Shown here: piece by piece, positions 37,052-45,381 of the stretch
Numbering within the stretch: the stretch's first letter is position 1
How the letters are laid out: each line of letters begins with the position of its first letter
Assembly: GCA_963704855.1 (NCBI GenBank)
Contig: CAVPHY010000028.1
Coordinates: 1,299,245-1,363,244, forward strand
Source of the DNA: SZUA-36 sp963704855
GTDB taxonomy: Bacteria > Pseudomonadota > Gammaproteobacteria > Xanthomonadales > SZUA-36
Direction of reading: 5' to 3'
DNA: 64,000 nucleotides
The notes under the pieces: generated by a model
The model's database searches: none
What the model saw: the letters and a program-made list of their open reading frames with translations, nothing else
Told to the model about the DNA's origin: nothing
Made by a program: the position numbers and the translations under genes

Positions 37052-37648
37052 TTATGGTAATCGCAGACCGGCGTTTCTCAACATGGCCGCAGTATGGATT
37101 AACGGCAGACCGATCAGGGCCGTCGGGTCTTCGCTGCTGATGCTTTCAAATAAAACGATACCAAGCGCTTCGGCCTTGAAGGCGCCCGCGCAGTCATAGG
37201 GTTTCTCAGCGTCGAGGTAGCGCTTGATTTCATCGCCGTGCAGCTGCCTGAACGTGACCCGTGTTGTATCGACGTACTGTTCATTGAAACCGTTTGCAAG
37301 GCATTGCACTGATACCGCCGTCAGAAACTCGACAGCTTGCCCGCTGAAAGACGTCAATTGTTCCGTCGCCTTATGGTGATTACCCGGTTTGCCTATAATC
37401 CGGCCCTCAAAAACTGCTACCTGGTCCGAGCCGATGACAATGGCCCGTGGATTTTGATTGCTCCCAGCCCTCGCTTTTTCAAAAGCCAGTCGAACCACGA
37501 GATCGAGTGGCTTTTCATCGGCTCCGCAGGTTTCATCGACCATCGGTGACATGCATTCAAATGGAACGCCAATACGTTGCAACAGCAGTTTCCGATATTT
37601 ACTGGATGATGCAAGAATTAGGCTTGCGGATAGTGACTCACTATTCAT
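37052..37648 (-). CDS. Maf/YceF nucleotide pyrophosphatase
   Basis: A 198-residue Maf-family enzyme; YceF-type members hydrolyse 7-methyl-GTP, acting as house-cleaning NTPases. The N-terminal LILASSSKYRKLLLQRIG, VDET and the catalytic SDQVAVFEGRIIGKPGN are visible. In gammaproteobacteria yceF stands divergent from yceD-rpmF, exactly as here (123-base gap), supporting the YceF assignment. Confidence 0.92.
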   Translation of the reverse strand: MNSESLSASLILASSSKYRKLLLQRIGVPFECMSPMVDETCGADEKPLDLVVRLAFEKARAGSNQNPRAIVIGSDQVAVFEGRIIGKPGNHHKATEQLTSFSGQAVEFLTAVSVQCLANGFNEQYVDTTRVTFRQLHGDEIKRYLDAEKPYDCAGAFKAEALGIVLFESISSEDPTALIGLPLIHTAAMLRNAGLRLP

Positions 37649-37771
37649 TTGTGTAGTAAAATAACCGGTTAAGTTGATTCGTTATCAATTGTTTTCTGAA
37701 TTTTGCTTTTTTGGTTGTTGTTTCCGGGTTTTTTGTTTTCCGGGTTGTGTATGGTTGAGGATTGTGAAGCT

Positions 37772-38300
37772 ATGTCGCGTGAATATCCAGACTGGATTTC
37801 GCCAAACCGTGCCGCGGAAGGTAAACGCATCTTCAGCGGGACCATTCCGTTCTCACGGATGAAGCGGTTGGCGGCGTTGCTGGTTGATGCACGGGGTGAG
37901 GCCGCATTTACTGCAGCGTTCAGAACGGACCTGGATAAACGCGTCATCATCGACTTGCAGGTTGAGGCAGCTTTGCCGCTCATTTGCCAGGCCAGCCTGG
38001 AAGTTTATGACGAGCAGGTTAAACGCAATCAGTGAGCTCGCGGTCATAGACAACGATAACGAACAATTCGAACTGCCGGATAATTATGAGCCGGTTACGA
38101 CAGAAAACGGAAGGCTGGCAATTGCCATCCTGGTAGAAGATGAATTGTTGCTGGGTTTACCGCAGATTCCGCGCAAACCCGGCTTGCAGGTCGTTGAGTA
38201 TTCAACTGGCGGGCAGAAAATTTCAAGCGAAACACTTCCGGAAGGGAGCAGGAAAAACCCTTTTTCGGCTTTGCAGGGTATGCTAAAGCGGGACAAGTAG
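37772..38300 (+). pseudogene. yceD: YceD (DUF177) ribosome-associated protein, split by a one-base frameshift
   Basis: DUF177 protein, usually just before rpmF and linked to 23S rRNA stability. The first part (from ATG 37772, MSREYPDWISPNRAAEGKR) runs to QVKRNQ and stops at TGA 38033-38035. The rest, ELAVIDNDNEQFELPDNYEPV through LVEDELLLGLPQIP to NPFSALQGMLKRDK, continues in the next frame. Skipping one base near 38030-38033 gives an unbroken YceD of about 175 residues. There is no long homopolymer at the site. A sequencing error, a real mutation, or +1 slippage at the TGA are all possible. The usual CxxC of YceD is not seen. Confidence 0.8.
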
Positions 38301-38339
38301 AATTTAATTGTTATTTTTTTGAATCAGGAGTAGATCATC

Positions 38340-38543
38340 ATGGCTGTACAAAAGAGCCGAAGAACACCATCGACACGCGGTATGCGCCGTTCACATGACT
38401 CGCTTAAGGCGCCGACCTTGTCTGTCGATCCGACCACTGGCGAAACGCATCTGCGTCACAACGTCAGCCCTGAAGGTTATTACAAGGGCCGTAAAGTCAT
38501 CGACTCAAAAGTGGTTGAAATCGACGACGGCGACGCCGAGTAA
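38340..38543 (+). CDS. rpmF: 50S ribosomal protein L32
   Basis: A 67-residue ribosomal protein bL32 of the zinc-free type (no cysteines). The N-terminus MAVQKSRRTPSTRGMRRSHDSL is diagnostic and the tail is acidic. A strong AGGAG site lies 9 bases upstream. It follows yceD by 39 bases and is itself followed by a strong terminator. Confidence 0.96.
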   Translation: MAVQKSRRTPSTRGMRRSHDSLKAPTLSVDPTTGETHLRHNVSPEGYYKGRKVIDSKVVEIDDGDAE

Positions 38544-38784
38544 ACTAGTTCCTCTGCATGCGATTTAATGATGCACTTACCGCCGGCCAATCTGCCGGCG
38601 GTTTTGTTTCTGCGCCGGGTTTTCATGAAAGTGCCTGGTTTCGGGAAGCGCGGTGCTGTTGACATGGGGGCATATACGAAGTTGCATAACACGCTGGAAC
38701 GTTTCGGGCCATCCAAGCATAATGGTACGCTTTGCGTGGTTGTACTGAAATAACGAAAAACGATTACTCCGTCGAGGCAGGCCT
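38544..38784. other. 241-base gap between rpmF and fabH where plsX would be expected
   Basis: Holds the rpmF terminator and then about 180 bases with no recognisable gene. A 61-codon open frame here lacks a ribosome-binding site and any similarity I recognise. No remnant of PlsX could be seen. Confidence 0.7.
38580..38606 (+). terminator. Rho-independent terminator after rpmF
   Basis: An 8-bp GC stem (CCGCCGGC / GCCGGCGG, loop CAATCT) is directly followed by TTTTGTTTC. It separates yceD-rpmF from the fab genes, so these need their own promoter. Confidence 0.88.
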
Positions 38785-39753
38785 TTGAAATATTCAAAAA
38801 TTACAGGTACCGGTAGTTATCTTCCGGAAAAAATTGTCACCAATGCCGATCTCGAAAAAGTACTCGACACCTCGGATGATTGGATACGTGATCGCACAGG
38901 GATTTGTGAGCGGCGCGTTGCACGTGATGATGAGACCAGCGGTGATATGGCGGAAGTAGCGGCCCAAAGGGCGATGCAGGCAGCCGGGATCAAACCGGAA
39001 GACGTTGGATTACTTGTGGTTGGCACGACAACCCCGGACCTGGTGTTTCCTAGCACCGCCTGCCTGTTGCAGGCCCGCCTTGGGTTGCCGGATTGCGGCG
39101 CCATGGATATCAACGCCGCCTGTTCCGGTTTCATGTATGCGCTTTCAGTCGCAGATAAATACATACGTTGCGGAGAAGTAAAAACTGCACTGGTCATCGG
39201 GGTGGACAAGCTGACCGCGATGATTGACTGGGATGACCGGGGTACGGCGGTATTATTTGGTGATGGAGCAGGTGCGGTCGTGCTTGAAGCCTCTGATGAG
39301 GCTGGTATTCTGTCTACTCATATACATGCCGCTGGCAGGCACAGTGATCTGCTGTGTGTTGATGTGGGTGTGAGTACCGGGTTCAAGGCGGAAGAACGTG
39401 GTGGCGTTCGGATACAGATGAAGGGCAACGAGGTTTTCAAGGTTGCAGTGAGAACATTGGGCCGAATTGTGGATGAGACGCTCAAGCATAACGGCATGAA
39501 AAAATCCAAGCTTGACTGGCTGATCCCGCACCAGGCCAACCTGCGTATCATAAGTGCAACGGCAAAGAAGCTTGGCATGACCATGGACCAGGTCGTGGTA
39601 ACCGTTGACAAGCACGGTAACACCTCGGCCGGATCGGTGCCTTTGGCACTGGATGAGGCGGTACGCAGCGGTAAAATCAAGCGCGGCGAACTCTTGCTAC
39701 TGGAAGCCTTCGGTGGCGGTTTTACCTGGGCTTCTGCGCTGATCAGGTACTGA
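38785..39753 (+). CDS. fabH: 3-oxoacyl-ACP synthase III
   Basis: KAS III, 322 residues, condenses acetyl-CoA with malonyl-ACP to start fatty acid synthesis. The catalytic triad is visible: Cys113 in NAACSGFMYAL, His in IPHQANLRI, and Asn in HGNTSAGSVPLAL. It begins with TTG at 38785 (GAGGCA upstream), matching the family start KYSKITGTGSYLPE. First gene of the fabH-D-G-acpP-F cluster. Confidence 0.96.
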   Translation: MKYSKITGTGSYLPEKIVTNADLEKVLDTSDDWIRDRTGICERRVARDDETSGDMAEVAAQRAMQAAGIKPEDVGLLVVGTTTPDLVFPSTACLLQARLGLPDCGAMDINAACSGFMYALSVADKYIRCGEVKTALVIGVDKLTAMIDWDDRGTAVLFGDGAGAVVLEASDEAGILSTHIHAAGRHSDLLCVDVGVSTGFKAEERGGVRIQMKGNEVFKVAVRTLGRIVDETLKHNGMKKSKLDWLIPHQANLRIISATAKKLGMTMDQVVVTVDKHGNTSAGSVPLALDEAVRSGKIKRGELLLLEAFGGGFTWASALIRY

Positions 39754-39789
39754 AGGAAACGCTTTGCGAGCATTGGGCAGGGTAGGATA

Positions 39790-40734
39790 ATGACTAAATC
39801 CGCTTTTTTATTCCCCGGTGAAAGCTCCCATTCGGTTGGGATGATGTCATCGATGGCCGACGATTTTGGCCTCGTACGGGAAACGTTTGAAGAGGCTTCC
39901 GACGTATTGGGTTACGATTTGTGGTCGGTCACGGCCATCGGCCCGGCAGCTGAACTGAACCGTGCTGAAATCAAGAAGCCGGCGATGCTGGTATCAGGTA
40001 TTGCGACCTGGCGTGTCTGGCAGCAACTGGGTGGTGTACGACCCGACTTTTTCGCCGGTCACGGTCTCGGCGAATATGCAGCGTTGGTGGCAACCGGGGT
40101 TATGCAGTTTACCGATGCAGTTTCCATCGTCGCGCAACGCGGACATTTTATGCAGCAGGCGACTCCGGCCGGTGGCGGCGCCATGGCGTCCGTGTGGGGT
40201 CTCGATGATATCGTGATGCGGAAGATATGCAGCCAGGTGGAGAATGGTGAAATTGTCAGTTGCGCCAATTACAACGCCCCGGGCCGGGTGGTTGTTTCAG
40301 GCAACCAGGAAGCGGTCGAACAGGCAAGCCGGTTGACACTTCAGGCGGGCGCCGAACAGGTTCAGAAGCTGCCGGTCGACATACCCTCTCATTGCCTGTT
40401 GATGAAACCGGCCGCCATCAAACTCCAGAATCTATTATGGACCGTGCACTTTTCCGATAGCTCGATACCGGTCATCCAGAATGCCGATGTACGTGCCTAC
40501 CCCGACGCGGATCAGATAAGGGAGGCATTGGCACGTCAGTTATGGCAGCCGGTGCGCTGGACAGAAACGATACTGTCGCTACTACACTCCGGTGTGAGTC
40601 GTTTTATGGAATGTGGCCCCGGTGGGGTGCTGGTTGACTTCAATCGCCGTATCGCCCCGGAGTGCGCCGTTATTGCATTAACAGGGCAGGCGAGTATGAA
40701 TAAGGCTATGCAGATGGAGAATAGCAATGAGTAA
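39790..40734 (+). CDS. fabD: Malonyl-CoA:ACP transacylase FabD with nucleophile Ser replaced by Gly
   Basis: By position and sequence this is FabD (314 residues), which loads malonyl onto AcpP. Residues aligned with E. coli Arg117 (AQRGHFMQ), His201 (IPSHCLLMKPAA) and Gln250 (LARQLWQP) keep the same numbers. However, the nucleophile motif GHSLGEY reads GHGLGEY: Gly92 (codon GGT at 40063-40065) stands where catalytic Ser92 should be. The N-terminal GQGSQ is GESSH (Gln11 to Glu). Without Ser92 no malonyl-enzyme can form by the known mechanism. Either the base call is wrong (AGT to GGT is one change), another FabD exists, or the protein has changed role. It overlaps fabG by 8 bases. Confidence 0.9.
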   Translation: MTKSAFLFPGESSHSVGMMSSMADDFGLVRETFEEASDVLGYDLWSVTAIGPAAELNRAEIKKPAMLVSGIATWRVWQQLGGVRPDFFAGHGLGEYAALVATGVMQFTDAVSIVAQRGHFMQQATPAGGGAMASVWGLDDIVMRKICSQVENGEIVSCANYNAPGRVVVSGNQEAVEQASRLTLQAGAEQVQKLPVDIPSHCLLMKPAAIKLQNLLWTVHFSDSSIPVIQNADVRAYPDADQIREALARQLWQPVRWTETILSLLHSGVSRFMECGPGGVLVDFNRRIAPECAVIALTGQASMNKAMQMENSNE

Positions 40735-41467
40735 TGGTTTAAATGGTCAGGTCGCACTGGTAACCGGAGCCAGCAGGGGTATAGGTGCGGCCATAGCGGA
40801 TATGCTCGCCAGCCGGGGCGCCCGGGTGTTTGGAACGGCAACGACCAAATCCGGGGCTGCAGCCATTGACGGGCGAAATATCGATGGCCTGGCAGGCCTG
40901 GTCCTGAATGTTAATGATGTCGAAGATATCAGCTCGGTATTGACCGAAATCAGCACAAGCGCATCTGCACCGACGATACTTGTAAATAATGCCGGCGTAA
41001 CCCGTGACCAGTTATTGATGCGAATGTCAGAGGAAGACTGGGAATCCGTGCTTGATACCAACCTGCGTTCAGTTTACCGCCTCTCTAAGGCCTGTCTGCG
41101 GGGTATGATGAAGGCGCGCAATGGACGTATCATCAGTATCTCATCGGTGGTAGGGTCCATGGGCAATGCGGGCCAGGCGAATTACGCTGCAGCAAAGGCA
41201 GGCATGATGGGTTTTAGCCGTTCGCTGGCGCGTGAGGTCGGCTCGAGGGGTATCACCGTGAACGTGGTTGCACCGGGTTTCATAGATACCGATATGACCC
41301 GTGAACTGAACGAAACACAACGCGAGGCCATGTTGAAAGACATACCGTTGAACCGTTTGGGGGAAGCCACCGAGATTGCCGAAGCGGTCAGCTTCCTGGC
41401 GTCTGCGGCGGCCGCGTACATTACCGGTCAGACCCTCCATGTGAATGGCGGCATGTACGTGACGTGA
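40727..41467 (+). CDS. fabG: 3-oxoacyl-ACP reductase
   Basis: Short-chain dehydrogenase, 246 residues, reducing 3-oxoacyl-ACP with NADPH. The cofactor motif TGASRGIG, NNAG, and the catalytic Ser-Tyr-Lys in SISSVVGSMGNAGQANYAAAK are intact, as is the C-terminal YITGQTLHVNGGMY of FabG proper. It overlaps the end of fabD by 8 bases, suggesting coupled translation. Confidence 0.97.
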   Translation: MSNGLNGQVALVTGASRGIGAAIADMLASRGARVFGTATTKSGAAAIDGRNIDGLAGLVLNVNDVEDISSVLTEISTSASAPTILVNNAGVTRDQLLMRMSEEDWESVLDTNLRSVYRLSKACLRGMMKARNGRIISISSVVGSMGNAGQANYAAAKAGMMGFSRSLAREVGSRGITVNVVAPGFIDTDMTRELNETQREAMLKDIPLNRLGEATEIAEAVSFLASAAAAYITGQTLHVNGGMYVT

Positions 41468-41628
41468 ATCTTTTTTTGTCTTGAGTGAATGATATACAGA
41501 TCTGATTTTTGTTGAGAAGCGCGCCATCTTTGAACCATACGGTGGCGAATAGGATTAAACTGGCAGAACTGGCGCAGATTCTTTAAAATTGCGTCTCTCG
41601 AGTCAAACTTTTTAGGAAATATAAAATA

Positions 41629-41865
41629 ATGAGCAGCATTGAAGAACGCGTTAAAAAGATTGTTGTAGAGCAGCTTGGTGTTAAAGAAGAGGAAGTTACC
41701 GCCAATGCATCTTTTGTAGACGACCTCGGCGCGGATTCTCTGGATACCGTTGAATTGGTTATGGCGCTTGAAGAAGAATTCGAATGTGAAATTCCTGATG
41801 AAGAAGCGGAAAAGATCACCAGTGTCCAGCAGGCTATTGATTACGTCAATTCCGTCAAAAGCTGA
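41629..41865 (+). CDS. acpP: Acyl carrier protein
   Basis: A 78-residue acidic carrier; Ser37 in GADSLDTVEL takes the 4'-phosphopantetheine arm that holds growing acyl chains. The sequence is close to the general gammaproteobacterial AcpP. A 161-base gap upstream, beginning with a T7 run after fabG, probably holds its own promoter, as expected for an abundant protein. AGGAAA precedes the ATG by 10 bases. A terminator follows. Confidence 0.97.
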   Translation: MSSIEERVKKIVVEQLGVKEEEVTANASFVDDLGADSLDTVELVMALEEEFECEIPDEEAEKITSVQQAIDYVNSVKS

Positions 41866-41891
41866 ATTTAGAACCATGTAATTTTCGTTTT

Positions 41892-41924
41892 CGGCCGACG
41901 AAATGTCGGCCGTTATTCGTTTTA
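41892..41924 (+). terminator. Rho-independent terminator after acpP
   Basis: An 8-bp perfect stem (CGGCCGAC / GTCGGCCG, loop GAAAT) is followed by TTATTCGTTTT. It lies between acpP and fabF and would let acpP be expressed at a higher level than the downstream genes. Confidence 0.8.
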
Positions 41925-41949
41925 GCGTTTAGTTATCGAGGTATTCCTA

Positions 41950-43200
41950 ATGTCACAGCGTCGCGTTGTAGTGACTGGTATGGGTATTGTGTCGCCCGTA
42001 GGCAGCACCATTGATACTGCCTGGAATGCCATATGTAACGGCCGTAGCGGCATCGGGACCGTAGCTTCTTTTGATGCGAGTCACATGAAGACCCGCATCG
42101 CCGGTGAAGTGGTTGGATTCGACGTAACCAATTATCTCAGTGCCCGTGAGATTCAGCGTTTGGACGATTTTGTCCATTACGGGTTTGCAGCATCGGTTGA
42201 CGCCTTGCGCGATTCCGGCCTGTTGGATAAAGAGGGCAGTTTCGACCCCGAGCGCGTCGGCTGTGCGCTTGGTTCCGGTATTGGTGGACTCAAAACCATC
42301 GAGGACACCACCGAGGCCTATTTGGCGGGTGGTCCGCGCAAGGTCAGTCCGTTTTTTATACCCGGCTCAATTATTAACATGATCGGCGGGTATGTCTCCC
42401 TCATGCACAACCTGAAAGGGCCCAACCTGGCGATAGTGACCGCGTGCAGCACGGCGACACACAACATGGGATCGGCATTGCGTATGATTCAATACGGCGA
42501 AGCGGATGTCATGGTGGCCGGTGGTGCCGAATTTGCAACGACACCCACCTCAATGAGCGGGTTTATTTCAGCACGCGCCATGTCAACCCGCAATGAAGAA
42601 CCCGGAAGGGCCAGTCGACCCTGGGATGCAGACCGGGATGGCTTTGTACTTTCCAACGGCGCCGGCGTGGTGGTGCTGGAAGAACTGGAACATGCGAAGA
42701 AACGCGGTGCTGCCATCTATGGGGAAGTTATCGGTTTTGGTATGAGTGCCGATGCCTACCATATGACAGCCCCACCCGATGACGGTGAAGGGGCGGCCCG
42801 TTGTATGCGTATTGCCATGAATGATGCCGGTGTAAGCGCGCAGGATGTGGACTATATCAATGCGCATGGAACCTCGACACCGCTGGGTGACCTCGCTGAA
42901 ACCATCGCGACAAAGACTGTTTTTGGTGACGCGGCTTACAAACTTGCAATCAGCTCAACCAAGTCCATGACCGGGCATTTGCTGGGTGCCGCGGGCGGTA
43001 TTGAAGCGATATTCGCGCTGCTCAGTATCCGCGATGGCATCATTCCGCCGACGATCAACCTTGAGAATCCGAGCGCAGATTGCGATCTAGATTACGTGCC
43101 CAACACGGCGCGTGAAACCGCGGTGGACGTGGCAATTTCAAACTCCTTTGGCTTCGGCGGTACCAACGGCAGCCTCGTGTTTCGCAAATTCAGCGACTGA
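41950..43200 (+). CDS. fabF: 3-oxoacyl-ACP synthase II
   Basis: KAS II, 416 residues, elongates acyl-ACP chains. The active-site Cys is in VTACSTATHNMG and the two histidines are in NAHGTSTPLGD and SMTGHLLGAAGG. The C-terminal NSFGFGGTNGSLVF is standard. It follows acpP by 84 bases and precedes pabB by 8. Confidence 0.97.
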   Translation: MSQRRVVVTGMGIVSPVGSTIDTAWNAICNGRSGIGTVASFDASHMKTRIAGEVVGFDVTNYLSAREIQRLDDFVHYGFAASVDALRDSGLLDKEGSFDPERVGCALGSGIGGLKTIEDTTEAYLAGGPRKVSPFFIPGSIINMIGGYVSLMHNLKGPNLAIVTACSTATHNMGSALRMIQYGEADVMVAGGAEFATTPTSMSGFISARAMSTRNEEPGRASRPWDADRDGFVLSNGAGVVVLEELEHAKKRGAAIYGEVIGFGMSADAYHMTAPPDDGEGAARCMRIAMNDAGVSAQDVDYINAHGTSTPLGDLAETIATKTVFGDAAYKLAISSTKSMTGHLLGAAGGIEAIFALLSIRDGIIPPTINLENPSADCDLDYVPNTARETAVDVAISNSFGFGGTNGSLVFRKFSD

Positions 43201-43208
43201 TAAACCCC

Positions 43209-44573
43209 TTGCCCAGCCGTTCGATCGAATGTAAATACGATCTGCTTGCAGTTGCCGCTACTCTACCGGAGCAATACCCCTTCCTGCTGGATAGTGCGGC
43301 GTCCGGACCCTTGAGTAAACGCAGCCTGCTATTAAGAACCAGTGGTGAGCATTTGTGTCTGCACGACAATGGCAATATCAGCGGACCAGGTGAGGGTGGT
43401 GGGTTCCTGGATCGACTGGATGACTGGTATCAACAGGAAAAACAATCACCAGCAGAGGAATCAGACTTGCCTTTCAATGGAGGCTGGTTTGTATATCTTG
43501 GCTACGAACTTGCCGCGGAGATTGAACCGGTAGTCAACTTTCCCGCAGCCAATAACGGCTTTCCCGTAGCATTTGCCAGTCGTTGTCGCGGTGTCGTGTA
43601 CAGTATGCCGAACCAACCCGGGATGTTACACCTGGTGGCGGAGAATGAGTTCTTGCTGGACGAGATGCTCGCCGAATTAGAAGGCCTGTGTCCACTTGCA
43701 GAGATGAATTGTGCAGGACTCACGAGTCTCGTGGTGGATCCGCCAATAAGATTCAAACATTCTATTCAGCAAATTCACGAATACATCCTTGACGGAGATG
43801 TGTTCCAGGTCAATCTTTCCCGGGGCTGGCACGGGCAGTTCGGTGGGCAGCCCAATGCCGCGGCGCTTTACCGTGCCTTGCGCAAGAACAATCCCGCACC
43901 GTTTGCCGGATTGGTGCGATGGAACGATTTCGTATTGTTGAGTTCTTCACCCGAAAGGCTGGTCAGCGTCAACCGGGGCGAAGTCCAGTCAAGACCCATC
44001 GCCGGCACCCGTCCACGCGGGTTGGACCGTGATTCCGATCTTGCACTGAGCCAGGAACTGTTAAGCCACCCCAAGGAGCGCGCTGAACATATCATGCTCA
44101 TTGATCTGGAACGCAACGACCTGGGCAGGGTTTGTCAGACCGGGACAGTTGATGTGGATGAATTGATGGTTGTCGAGAGTTACGAACATGTTCATCATAT
44201 CGTTTCCAATGTGCGTGGTCGTTTGTGTGATGGGGTGACACCCGTTGATGTGATTCGCGCGGTTTTCCCGGGTGGTACGATTACCGGTTGCCCCAAGGTT
44301 CGTTGCATGGAAATCATCGCCGAACTGGAATTGAAGGGCCGTAGTTGTTATACAGGTTCTTTTGGCTACCTGGGACTTGACGGCAGAATGGACTTGAATA
44401 TTCTGATACGTTCAATGTTGTTACATGACAGGGACGTGTTTTTCCGCACCGGGGCAGGTATTGTCGCGGATTCGGATCCGGAAAGGGAGTTGGCAGAAAC
44501 CGAGGATAAGGCCCGTGGTTTAATAAAGGCTTTGGGGCCGGTATTGGACGAATCAGGAACGCAACATGCATGA
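43209..44573 (+). CDS. pabB: Aminodeoxychorismate synthase component I
   Basis: Chorismate-utilising enzyme, 454 residues, making 4-amino-4-deoxychorismate for folate together with a glutamine amidotransferase. The core has FQVNLSRGW, SSSPERLV, LIDLERNDLGRV, FPGGTITGCPKVRCMEII and AGAGIVADSDPE-like stretches (TGAGIVADSDPERE). The motif that in E. coli PabB is PIKGT reads PIAGT, as in anthranilate synthase and a subset of PabBs. Adjacency to pabC (8-base overlap) supports PabB rather than TrpE. It starts with TTG and no clear ribosome-binding site, so the N-terminus is uncertain. Confidence 0.88.
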   Translation: MPSRSIECKYDLLAVAATLPEQYPFLLDSAASGPLSKRSLLLRTSGEHLCLHDNGNISGPGEGGGFLDRLDDWYQQEKQSPAEESDLPFNGGWFVYLGYELAAEIEPVVNFPAANNGFPVAFASRCRGVVYSMPNQPGMLHLVAENEFLLDEMLAELEGLCPLAEMNCAGLTSLVVDPPIRFKHSIQQIHEYILDGDVFQVNLSRGWHGQFGGQPNAAALYRALRKNNPAPFAGLVRWNDFVLLSSSPERLVSVNRGEVQSRPIAGTRPRGLDRDSDLALSQELLSHPKERAEHIMLIDLERNDLGRVCQTGTVDVDELMVVESYEHVHHIVSNVRGRLCDGVTPVDVIRAVFPGGTITGCPKVRCMEIIAELELKGRSCYTGSFGYLGLDGRMDLNILIRSMLLHDRDVFFRTGAGIVADSDPERELAETEDKARGLIKALGPVLDESGTQHA

Positions 44574-45381
44574 ATGTCTGGTAAATGGTGAAATTTCCAC
44601 CCTGGTAGCGACTTCGAACCGTGGACTCAACTATGGTGATGGCCTGTTCGAAACCCTGGTGGTAAATGCAGGCCGGCCACGCAGGTGGCAAGCCCATATG
44701 GATCGCCTCGGGATTGGTTGCGAGCGGCTGGGGTTGTCGGTTCCCCCACAGTCCATCCTGTTGCGTGAAGTACAGACCGTCAGCGCTGGTATGGCTGACG
44801 CCGTTGTCAAAATCGTGCTTGTCCGGGGTGGGCAGGCGCGCTCTTACATGCCGCCGGAAGACGGGAATTGTGTCAGGATCGTCAGTGCCCACCGCTATCC
44901 GAAAGGTGTCGCTGAACTTGCCAGGAAAGGCGTCCGCGCCAGGATATGCGACCTTCGGCTCGCGATACAGCCCGCCCTGGGGGGCATGAAGCATTTGAAC
45001 CGGCTGGAGCAGGTGCTGGCCAGCGCTGAACTTCGGGAAGCCGGTGCGGCGGAAGGTATTCTGCTTGACCGCCAGGATCACGTTGTCTGCGCCGTCTCTG
45101 CAAACGTGTTCCTCGTTATGGAAGGTCGCCTGATTACACCCAGGCTCGACCTCTGCGGTGTTCGGGGTGTCGTACGCAGCCATATACTGGCCGGTTATGG
45201 TGCCCGTTGTGAACAGCGCCGCGTTACGCTCGACATGGTGCAGGAGGCCGATGAAGCTTTTATATGCAACACGGTAAAGGGCATCGTTCCGGTTACAGCC
45301 ATCGGTGACCTGGAGTTTGATATCGGACCGGTGACACGGGAGTTGCAAGACTGGCTGACGGAGGGAGCCAGGGTGACATGA
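44566..45381 (+). CDS. pabC: 4-amino-4-deoxychorismate lyase
   Basis: PLP-dependent fold-type IV enzyme, 271 residues, releasing pyruvate to give 4-aminobenzoate. The N-terminal RGLNYGDGLFET, the PLP lysine Lys142 in GGMKHLNRLEQVLA, and EADEAFICNTVKGIVPV are typical PabC features. It overlaps pabB by 8 bases and mltG by 4. Confidence 0.95.
   Translation: MHECLVNGEISTLVATSNRGLNYGDGLFETLVVNAGRPRRWQAHMDRLGIGCERLGLSVPPQSILLREVQTVSAGMADAVVKIVLVRGGQARSYMPPEDGNCVRIVSAHRYPKGVAELARKGVRARICDLRLAIQPALGGMKHLNRLEQVLASAELREAGAAEGILLDRQDHVVCAVSANVFLVMEGRLITPRLDLCGVRGVVRSHILAGYGARCEQRRVTLDMVQEADEAFICNTVKGIVPVTAIGDLEFDIGPVTRELQDWLTEGARVT

Noticed and set aside
38568..38753. 61-codon open frame between rpmF and fabH as a remnant of plsX
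   Set aside because: It begins within the rpmF terminator region, has no ribosome-binding site, and shows no PlsX motifs.
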